A DNA stretch of 64,000 nt, taken from positions 1 through 64,000 of the forward strand of contig JAZQGH010000142.1 of assembly GCA_045539925.1 (NCBI GenBank), written 5' to 3'. The number at the start of each line of letters is the position of its first letter. Position 1 is the stretch's first letter. The DNA comes from SFWF01 sp045539925 (GTDB taxonomy: Bacteria; Bacillota; Clostridia; Oscillospirales; Acutalibacteraceae). Shown piece after piece: positions 1 to 5,607 of the stretch. Below the pieces are notes generated by a model. That model had not been told where the DNA came from. It made no database searches and saw only the letters and a program-made list of their open reading frames with translations. A program made the position numbers and the translations under genes.

Positions 1-89
1 CTATCCGTGAAGGCAGAACTATTGCCTATGATAGAACTGCAACCGGCTACGGCAATATGGATGATTTAAGGGCGGCACTTGAAGTATGA
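1..89 (+). CDS. RelB/DinJ-family antitoxin, C-terminal fragment
   Basis: The gene is cut by the window edge; only the last 28 residues are visible, in the frame starting at base 3. They end in the pattern R-T-I-A-Y-D ... M-D-D-L-R-A-A-L-E-V, typical of the toxin-binding tail of RelB/DinJ antitoxins. The stop TGA overlaps the ATG of the toxin gene (ATGA), the usual translational coupling of such pairs. The antitoxin should neutralise the downstream YafQ-like RNase and repress their shared promoter, which lies outside the window. Confidence 0.75.
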   Translation, partial: IREGRTIAYDRTATGYGNMDDLRAALEV

Positions 90-364
90 AGTACGAAGTT
101 AGATTTACAACACAGTTCAAAAAGGATTTAAAACTCGCCAAAAAGCAAGGTAAGGATACGGAAAAACTTTTTGCAGTAATTGAAAAGCTGGCCAATGGCG
201 AACCTTTGGAAGAAAAATATCGCGATCACGATTTAAGCGGTAATTACAAAGGTTGCCGAGAATGTCATGTAGAACCCGATTGGTTGCTGGTATATGAAGT
301 TATTGACGATGTTCTTGTCTTAATGCTATACAGAGTTGGTAGTCATTCAGATTTGTTCCGATAA
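86..364 (+). CDS. YafQ/RelE-family mRNA interferase toxin
   Basis: 92 aa, the normal size for the family. YafQ toxins bind the ribosomal A site and cut mRNA. The family signature is visible: an LSG..KG.REC core around residues 50-60, then H-V-E-P-D-W-L-L-V-Y at 61-70, and the C-terminal G-S-H-S-D-L-F. The His, Asp and Trp positions match those used by E. coli YafQ for RNA binding and catalysis. It overlaps the antitoxin stop by 4 bp, so the two are coupled. A rho-independent terminator follows directly. The pair marks the start of an accessory region and may stabilise it. Confidence 0.9.
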   Translation: MKYEVRFTTQFKKDLKLAKKQGKDTEKLFAVIEKLANGEPLEEKYRDHDLSGNYKGCRECHVEPDWLLVYEVIDDVLVLMLYRVGSHSDLFR

Positions 365-369
365 AAATC

Positions 370-406
370 AAACACAGTTTTTTTATTTAAAAGGGCTGTG
401 TTTTTT
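370..406 (+). terminator. Terminator of the toxin-antitoxin operon
   Basis: An 8-bp stem, AAACACAG with CTGTGTTT, followed by a T run, five bases after the yafQ stop codon. Confidence 0.8.
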
Positions 407-485
407 CTATATTCGCTCAAAAAAGTGTGTTGTATGAGCAAAAATTCGCTAATTTTTATGCTTTTTCACCTTAATTAAAGATTTC

Positions 486-514
486 TTGAAACTCAAATAT
501 AACCTTTTTATATT
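486..514 (+). promoter_or_regulatory. Sigma-A promoter of the small XRE gene
   Basis: TTGAAA (486-491), 17-bp spacer, TATATT (509-514). Transcription should start near 521, at the foot of the GC-rich hairpin that follows. Confidence 0.55.
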
Positions 515-521
515 TATATCA

Positions 522-555
522 AAGAGTCGCGGCGGTCGCGGCTCTTAATTTTTTG
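522..555 (+). terminator. GC-rich hairpin with T run: terminator or leader attenuator
   Basis: AAGAGTCGCG (522-531) pairs with CGCGGCTCTT (537-546) with one G-U pair, then AATTTTTTG. It has the form of an intrinsic terminator but lies between the predicted start site and the XRE gene at 574. It may therefore attenuate that gene rather than end an upstream one. Confidence 0.55.
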
Positions 556-573
556 TGTAAAAGAGGTTAAATT

Positions 574-795
574 ATGAAAGAAGTAAAAACATTGTATGAG
601 TTCAAGCACAATTTCTACTCCAAATTGTATACTGCAATGGAGAAGAAAAATAAGACATGCAAAGATCTAAGTGCTGACTTGGGTAAAAATCCCGGTTACA
701 TCAGCCGCATTATGTCGGGTAAAATAGAGCCTTCGTTTAGTATGATATTCTACATTGCCGAGACACTTGGAATAGAGCCTAGAGACCTATTTTAA
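574..795 (+). CDS. Small XRE-family helix-turn-helix regulator
   Basis: 73 aa, essentially one Cro/C1-type HTH. The helices run from about residue 12 to 70, with the typical T-C-K-D-L-S-A-D-L-G-K-N-P-G-Y-I-S-R-I-M segment and a closing A-E-T-L-G-I-E-P-R-D-L-F. It should bind DNA as a dimer. Seven bases after its stop lies a perfect 17-bp palindrome (802-818) just upstream of a strong promoter, a plausible operator. It may regulate the non-coding transcription unit that follows; that link is inference. Its own leader holds an attenuator-like hairpin. Confidence 0.85.
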   Translation: MKEVKTLYEFKHNFYSKLYTAMEKKNKTCKDLSADLGKNPGYISRIMSGKIEPSFSMIFYIAETLGIEPRDLF

Positions 796-801
796 TTTTC
801 G

Positions 802-818
802 ATGACCTGTCAGGTCAT
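802..818. promoter_or_regulatory. Perfect palindrome, candidate operator
   Basis: ATGACCTG, one T, then CAGGTCAT: 8-bp arms in perfect inverted repeat. It sits between the XRE gene and the -35 box at 835, the position and size of a dimer-binding operator. It could also form a weak RNA hairpin at the end of the XRE transcript. Confidence 0.5.
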
Positions 819-834
819 TTCGCAGTCAGAACTA

Positions 835-863
835 TTGACAGCATTTAAAATAGGTGTTAAAAT
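835..863 (+). promoter_or_regulatory. Strong sigma-A promoter driving non-coding DNA
   Basis: Consensus TTGACA (835-840), 17-bp spacer, TAAAAT (858-863). No protein gene follows for 2.2 kb on this strand, so the product is most likely a structured RNA beginning near 870. Confidence 0.7.
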
Positions 864-869
864 AACAAT

Positions 870-1125
870 GGTTTATTTAATAGGGTGAAACGAAAAGGAT
901 ATTCGTTTCTTTGTCAGCTAGTAACTGGCAACGGATTTTCTATACGAAAATCTGCCATAAGCAGGAGTGTATTCAAAAGATAACGAAAATGCAATGTTCC
1001 GAGAGGGTTAATTGCGCTTGTTTGTTATGCTAAACTATACTCCTGTGTATAGGAAAAGGCAAAAGGACAGCAAGTTAGCACTTACCTTTCGGGGTAGGTG
1101 CTTTTTTGTTATCTTTTTGCCTTCT
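870..1125 (+). ncRNA. Candidate structured small RNA with own promoter and terminator
   Basis: Runs from the promoter start site to a terminator stem, AGCACTTACC (1077-1086) with GGTAGGTGCT (1093-1102), followed by six Ts. Inside are a GAAACGA/TCGTTTC hairpin near 887, a GATTTTC/GAAAATC hairpin near 933-951, a long-range pairing of CAGGAGTGTA with TATACTCCTG, and GGCAAAAGG (1058-1066) with CTTTTTGCC (1113-1121) enclosing the terminator. No ORF is credible. It is not recognisable as 6S, tmRNA, RNase P or SRP RNA by eye. Confidence 0.5.
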
Positions 1126-1145
1126 TTTTATGTTTTGTTCTCCGC

Positions 1146-2140
1146 TAAGTGACGGGTTCAAAATAAATGCATAAAAGAAGGGGGTTCAAAAGGCAGAGTA
1201 ATTTATTATTGCTCAATCTATAACGGGAAACTAGTTGCGTTCATGGATTTGGCGCCGATTACTGTAGTCTGAGTTCTGCGACAGGCTACGAATCACTAGC
1301 AGAGACCCCTTTGAGGTTAGGTTTTAACTTCATCAGCCGATGCTCTAAGGCTGATTATCTGTAGAACCGAAGAACTGGAAACACGGAATTAAAGAGCTAT
1401 CACTGTTTCGGCAACGGGCAGTGTGATATATGGAAGATAGGCGAAACAGTTTTAATCGACCTATTACGTTGCCCGGTTTTATGATTTCCGCAAAAAATTA
1501 GAACCCACTTTCACGCAGTGGTCCGAAGAAAGATAGTAGGAAAAGTCGTGATATACAAAGCCCTTCACAAAGGCGATGTGAATAACAGGTTTACGAGAGC
1601 GTATCGTAAATCTACTGTGCGGATAGCAGAGCCGTTACGAAAATAGGCTTGTTCGACTGCGAACCTGCGAACACGGCAGACCAGATGGTACAGTGTGACA
1701 AAGCCACTTGTACACAGTGGGCGAAGATGCAAAGTGCAATATACAGATCTGCTTTCACTTATAGCAATCTGTGAACGAAAATAAGTGCATACCTCAGGTA
1801 AGGGTTCCTACCAAAGTTGTTGACGAAAATTTATGGAATCCACGACGTTTGAGAGTTTCGTCGGTAAATAAAACTGCTCAAGCGGTGGAGCTACCGTCCT
1901 TTATGGGAATGGCATACGAAGTTTCCGGGATTTAATCGTAGTATAAAAACTAAATGAAAATCCCCGCCGAACGAGTCTTTAGTCTCGGCTGGGCCGAAAT
2001 GCCTTGCACTCGGCGTAGCGTCAGTAAATAATACAAGGTTGCTTGCACTCTTGGATCTCAAGAGAACACGCACGGAAAATCTATTAATCTTGCGAAAAGT
2101 TTAATAGATTAAGCCAAGTACTAACCTTATTTTACAGCAG
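1146..2140 (+). ncRNA. Candidate large multi-branched non-coding RNA
   Basis: About 1 kb without a credible ORF on either strand but rich in pairings. AAGTG (1147-1151) plus GGTTC (1155-1159) pair with GAACCCACTT (1501-1510), closing a 350-nt domain. Local hairpins include ATCAGCC/GGCTGAT (1332-1355), CCACT/AGTGG (near 1505-1521), TTCAC/GTGAA (near 1564-1582), AGGTTTACG/CGTAAATCT (1587-1613), CACTTAT/ATAAGTG (near 1756-1788), CTCTTG/CAAGAG (near 2048-2064) and AATCTATTAA/TTAATAGATT (2078-2110). Size and density recall the large ornate RNAs (GOLLD, ROOL classes), but I cannot assign a family. A clear start site and end were not found. Confidence 0.4.
1820..1830 (+). repeat. TTGACGAAAAT repeat, copy 1
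   Basis: Exact 11-bp match to copies at 2963 and 4077. The shorter core ACGAAAAT also appears near 943, 983, 1637 and 1774. It lies inside the structured non-coding region. Confidence 0.45.
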
Positions 2141-2149
2141 AATACCAGA

Positions 2150-2850
2150 ACAGAACTTTCGCTTCGGGATGATTTATGACTGTCTCTTCGAGAGTGTATG
2201 ACTTACTTTTCGAGAGAGAGTTGCACCTGCGCCAAGCATAAACTTAGACAAGATTAAAGCTTTTCGGCTCTCTGCAAGTTGTCATTCGCTTTAGTGAATG
2301 ACAAGCTGCAGGAAGCCGAAGAAGGTAACGAACAATCTTTGAGCAGGTGCCAGAACTATCATTTCTATGCTGATAGATGATTGTCCTTTAGAAATGATTT
2401 ATGACTCTCTTTTTGGGAGCCGAGCCGTTTCTATTGGACGATAGTCAGATAGAAACGGCCCAGAGACGCAGTCGGAGAGCCGCGATTAGCAGGGCATAAT
2501 ACCCCGCGTCAATAAAGAATCAGTAAGAAATGAAGGCTCGCACACACCTTTGACAGTGGGTGTATTATGCCCTGCGGACTTTCCTTTTAAGAGCCATATA
2601 GGTTAATGATAGATTTATTATAGATAACAATAAATGATGATAATTTGTATTTATAATGTTATGTAATATGGCTCTTGTATGATTGATGATGTACTTTTCG
2701 ATATGCTTGATGATTATAATTTCGATATGTTCTATGATTATAGTTTCGAGAGAATATTTCGAAATCACTTTCATTTCCCGTAAAAAAGGATTGTGCTGAC
2801 CGTCCCTTTGAAATTATTTTCTTTTCGATATCAGGTCAGCACAATCTGCA
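2150..2850 (+). repeat. Array of strong hairpins, no protein gene
   Basis: Consecutive perfect inverted repeats: GCACCTGC/GCAGGTGC (2223-2350) enclosing TTGTCATTC/GAATGACAA; CATTTCTA/TAGAAATG (2360-2396); GCCGTTTCTAT with its complement (2424-2459); a 14-bp stem GCAGGGCATAATAC (2489-2502) with 2562-2575; AAGAGCCATAT with ATATGGCTCTT (2589-2676); and a 13-bp stem at 2789-2801 with 2834-2846. Between them the motif TATGACT followed by a mini-hairpin recurs near 2174, 2198, 2400 and 2885. A run of imperfect repeats around TTTCGATAT lies at 2680-2770. Function unknown. Confidence 0.5.
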
Positions 2851-2914
2851 AAAAGGTTTTATGTTTCTCGTTTTGAAATGATATATGACTGTCATTTTGA
2901 AATGAGGGGGCAAA

Positions 2915-2996
2915 ATTTTCGTCCACAAAATTATTTTCGTTAGGAGAAACCACGATGTTTTATTGACGAAAATACAACTATTATTACTGTTTTCGT
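2915..2996. repeat. TTGACGAAAAT repeat, copy 2, with inverted core copies
   Basis: TTGACGAAAAT at 2963-2973 is preceded by two inverted cores, ATTTTCGT at 2915-2922 and 2933-2940, and followed by TTTTCGTAC near 2990. The clustering immediately upstream of a tyrosine recombinase gene suggests recombinase binding or crossover sites. No clear -10 box sits at the right distance to make the TTGACG a -35. Confidence 0.45.
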
Positions 2997-3071
2997 ACAC
3001 AGTTTTTTACGCAAGGCTTGGTCCCTATCCTTGTGTTGAAATAAAATTTTAGAGAAAGGAGACGGTTTGCT

Positions 3072-4025
3072 ATGTCAGATTCTAATAATATTACAGTGCT
3101 AAATCCGGGCTTGTATAAGAACTTACTTGCTCAAGTTGAGTCTATCTATAGGCACAGCAACGAGCTAAGTTTTAAAACAAGAGCTCGGTACTATGAAGCA
3201 ACAAAAAGGTTCTGTAAGTTTTTAGCAGATAATTATAGACTGCAAAACTTTAAGAACGTGGAAGATCGGCACTTTAAAGCCTATGTGGAGCATCTAAAAG
3301 AAAACAACTCTGCCGCGACTATTCAATCCGATCTATCGGGCATACGGTATTTCCACAGAAAATCCGGTAGTAAGAACAGGCTATCCCCTAATAGCAAGTT
3401 GGCGCTACCAAAACGAGCGACAGGTGTAAAAGACCATTCGCTATTAGATAAAGAACTTGTCAATATTAGACAGTGGGCTATCGAAAAAGGTCGACAGGAC
3501 GTGGTTATTGGCTTTGACTTTGCCAGTGAATTTGGATTAAGGCTTGAAGAAATTTGCACCTTAAGAGTTGAATATCTTATGTCTGCCTTAAAGACCGGAC
3601 AACTTGTCATAAAAGGCAAAGGCGGTCAGACAAGGGCTATCGATTTAAGCGCAAAGCAACGCAGTATTATTACCGATAATTTGAACTATGCCAGGTGTTC
3701 AGGCAAATATCCAAGAGATTACTTAATCTCAGGTAGCGAAAAGGGCGGCGTTCAACGAGAAAAGCGTTCATTGCAGAATTGGATGAGTTATAACAGAGAA
3801 TATTTTATGGTAGAAAACCGTGAGGATTTGAGTGAAGACGGTAAGAAGAAAAGAACCGAGACAATTTCTTGGCACAGTCTGAGACACACCTATGCACAAA
3901 GGACCTATGAAGAAGCTTTAAAAGAACGACCAAAGAAAGCACGAAAAATTGTAAGCGAAAACTTAGGTCATCACAGAACCGAGGTAACAAGAATTTACTT
4001 GGCTGATAAGCCGAAGAAAAAGTAA
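3072..4025 (+). CDS. Tyrosine recombinase / integrase
   Basis: 317 aa. An N-terminal SAM-like core-binding domain covers residues about 15-105 and a catalytic domain 120-317. The active site is recognisable: Arg157 in G-L-R-L-E-E, Lys in the K-G-K-G-G turn near 181-184, H268-S-L-R271, His300 in L-G-H-H, and nucleophile Tyr309 in T-R-I-Y-L. The start has a good AGAAAGGAG site upstream. Direct repeats TTGACGAAAAT lie 100 bp before and 50 bp after the gene. It is distinct from the Xer-like enzyme at 24.2 kb. It may mobilise the accessory region or act on the repeat sites; its substrate is unknown. Confidence 0.88.
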   Translation: MSDSNNITVLNPGLYKNLLAQVESIYRHSNELSFKTRARYYEATKRFCKFLADNYRLQNFKNVEDRHFKAYVEHLKENNSAATIQSDLSGIRYFHRKSGSKNRLSPNSKLALPKRATGVKDHSLLDKELVNIRQWAIEKGRQDVVIGFDFASEFGLRLEEICTLRVEYLMSALKTGQLVIKGKGGQTRAIDLSAKQRSIITDNLNYARCSGKYPRDYLISGSEKGGVQREKRSLQNWMSYNREYFMVENREDLSEDGKKKRTETISWHSLRHTYAQRTYEEALKERPKKARKIVSENLGHHRTEVTRIYLADKPKKK

Positions 4026-4059
4026 TCTATTAATTAAAATGATGAAGGAAGAATTTAAA

Positions 4060-4087
4060 TTGACGACAATATCCTGTTGACGAAAAT
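4060..4087 (+). repeat. TTGACGAAAAT repeat, copy 3, with a near-copy
   Basis: TTGACGACAAT (4060-4070) and TTGACGAAAAT (4077-4087) stand as a tandem pair 17 bp apart. With the copy at 2963 they bracket the recombinase gene in direct orientation. Confidence 0.45.
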
Positions 4088-4156
4088 ATGCGGGATTGAT
4101 ATATAGGGACAATCAAAGGAAATAAAGGTCGGGCGATTCAAAATCCCGAAGTATAT

Positions 4157-4180
4157 GGCGGTGGCAACCCTGCCACCGCC
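4157..4180 (+). other. GC-rich hairpin ahead of small ORFs
   Basis: GGCGGTGGC and GCCACCGCC form a perfect 9-bp stem with a 6-nt loop. No T run follows; instead an AAGGAG ribosome-binding site comes next. It may be an mRNA stabilising or processing element. Confidence 0.45.
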
Positions 4181-4196
4181 TGTAAGGAGAATTTAT

Positions 4197-4244
4197 ATGT
4201 TATATGTTTTGAGTAAAGCAGATAGAAAACGTCCATACTACTAG
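4197..4244 (+). CDS. Possible 15-residue leader peptide
   Basis: ATG seven bases after a perfect AAGGAG site, with 16 codons including a TAG stop. The product is short and basic (M-L-Y-V-L-S-K-A-D-R-K-R-P-Y-Y). It precedes the SHOCT-like gene by 19 bp. It could be a leader peptide or the remnant of a longer gene. Support is the ribosome-binding site alone. Confidence 0.3.
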   Translation: MLYVLSKADRKRPYY

Positions 4245-4263
4245 TGAGTAGAAAGGAAAATAT

Positions 4264-4476
4264 ATGAAAAAAGATAATAAGCTCGAAGTTGAGATTATGA
4301 CAAGAGAGCTTAGATTGCTTTATTATAATGATTATCTTTTTAAGAATGGTGTTATAACAAAGCGTGAGCACGATAAGATGAATCTTGCTATAATCTCAAA
4401 ATGCGGAAAAAGACGTCGAAATGAACTTGGTGAAATTTCATTAGAAGATCGTCTTTCTTCCGCCCGGCACATTTAA
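4264..4476 (+). CDS. Small SHOCT-like protein
   Basis: 70 aa, charged. The segment L-L-Y-Y-N-D-Y-L-F-K-N-G-V-I-T-K-R-E-H-D-K-M at about residues 18-40 resembles the SHOCT (short C-terminal) helix-turn-helix signature found in small Firmicutes proteins near recombinases. A GGAAAATAT ribosome-binding region precedes the ATG. A hairpin, GGCACAT with ATGTGCC, overlaps the stop codon. It lies between the recombinase and the Hachiman genes. Molecular function unknown. Confidence 0.6.
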   Translation: MKKDNKLEVEIMTRELRLLYYNDYLFKNGVITKREHDKMNLAIISKCGKRRRNELGEISLEDRLSSARHI

Positions 4477-4601
4477 TATGTGCCCTTACATAAATTATTA
4501 AAAGTTTGTTATCTTTGATTTAAAAATGAGCATAATGAAAATTGGCGAAATACTCAAGTTGTGAAGTTCAGGACTACATTTTATCGCGTTCTATATATAA
4601 A

Positions 4602-4630
4602 TTGCAATATATTACCAAATATGCTATAAT
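4602..4630 (+). promoter_or_regulatory. Promoter of the Hachiman operon
   Basis: TTGCAA (4602-4607), 17-bp spacer, perfect TATAAT (4625-4630), 33 bp before hamA. No operator or regulator gene is evident nearby. Confidence 0.65.
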
Positions 4631-4663
4631 TACTTAAAATAGTTATTCTGTTGGGGTGAGAAA

Positions 4664-5587
4664 ATGTCAGTTTCGACAACAAATGATATAAATAAGAGAT
4701 TGATTAATAATGATGCTTTGTTTAACAATATACATGTAATACATCAAAATTTTGACATAATCCCGAGCGATAAAGAGCACTACGGTGTTAGTATCGAATA
4801 CCAGGATTTATATGAATTGAGAGAAGATTTTTTGAATCAATTGTACGATACAATCGTAGATTGGGTTTACAGTTCTGAAAAATACACACAAATTAAAGAT
4901 GCTGTTATAAGAAGTGGAAAAACCGAACAAGCAGCGTATTCGGAAATACATAGAAAAGCACGCGATAAATTTCGTGGAAATAGAGACTCTAAAAACCTTT
5001 TAATTCAGGGTCAGCTAGGTGAGTTGTTGTTATTTCATTTTATACAAAGATTTCAAAAAGCCACTCCTTTGTTAAGAAAAATGAAAATAACAACATCGAA
5101 TAAGCATGAACGTTTTGGTGCGGATGCAATACATTTTAAATTTGAAGACAGTAAACCAGTAATTATTCTAGGAGAAGCCAAGACTTATACAAGCGATTAT
5201 AAATTTAAACAAGCTTTTGAAGATGCTTTAGATAGTATATTAACCACATATTCAGAGCATAGAAAAGAGTTACATTCGTATTTGCATGAAGATTTTCTGG
5301 ATGATGAGATGAATGAAATTGCAGAAAAATACTTAACAAATACATTAAAAGACTTTGAGGTTCAATTGGTAAGTATTGTTGTGTATAATGAAACGGAAAA
5401 AATAAATTTAACAAATCGTGCAGATATCATTGCACAAATTGATGATATTATAAAGCAAAGGTATAATAGTTTCGAAAACAATAAAATTGATACAGATAAA
5501 AAACCTATCTTAAAAAGAATAACTTATATTGTTATGCCTATTTGGGAATTAGAAAAGTTGGCAGAAGATTTCCAAGATAAAATATAA
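4664..5587 (+). CDS. hamA: Hachiman defence protein HamA (DUF1837 nuclease)
   Basis: 307 aa, close to the usual HamA size. The DUF1837 core carries a PD-(D/E)xK nuclease active site: E120 in Q-L-G-E, D154 in F-G-A-D-A, and E171-A-K173 in I-L-G-E-A-K. HamA is the effector of the Hachiman anti-phage system; in characterised systems it is restrained by HamB and degrades DNA once phage-induced DNA damage is sensed. The start ATG follows a GGGGTGAG ribosome-binding site and its own promoter. hamB begins 20 bp downstream. All catalytic residues look intact, so the system is probably functional. Confidence 0.88.
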   Translation: MSVSTTNDINKRLINNDALFNNIHVIHQNFDIIPSDKEHYGVSIEYQDLYELREDFLNQLYDTIVDWVYSSEKYTQIKDAVIRSGKTEQAAYSEIHRKARDKFRGNRDSKNLLIQGQLGELLLFHFIQRFQKATPLLRKMKITTSNKHERFGADAIHFKFEDSKPVIILGEAKTYTSDYKFKQAFEDALDSILTTYSEHRKELHSYLHEDFLDDEMNEIAEKYLTNTLKDFEVQLVSIVVYNETEKINLTNRADIIAQIDDIIKQRYNSFENNKIDTDKKPILKRITYIVMPIWELEKLAEDFQDKI

Positions 5588-5607
5588 AAACAAAGGAAAT
5601 GTACGCA

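Noticed and set aside
1227..1362. Short open stretches reading like protein (for example frame with G-F-G-A-D-Y-C-S-L)
   Set aside because: Only 25-48 codons, no ribosome-binding site, overlapping stable hairpins and no recognisable family; treated as chance.
870..2575. Group I or group II intron
   Set aside because: No domain V-like GAGC...GTTC hairpin, no intron boundary consensus and no reverse transcriptase or homing nuclease were seen. By eye it does not match either fold; a covariance search would settle it.
1891..2774. Minus-strand open frames at 1891-2073 and 2565-2774
   Set aside because: No ribosome-binding sites; the second is low-complexity Ile/His/Asn from the AT-rich hairpin region. 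Considered chance frames.
2150..2910. CRISPR array or integron attC array
   Set aside because: No constant repeat/spacer periodicity and no Cas genes; hairpins lack the conserved attC core sites, and the nearby recombinase is not an integron integrase.
796..3060. Type III toxin-antitoxin RNA repeats
   Set aside because: There is no ToxN-like gene downstream and no short uniform tandem repeat ending in a terminator before a toxin gene.
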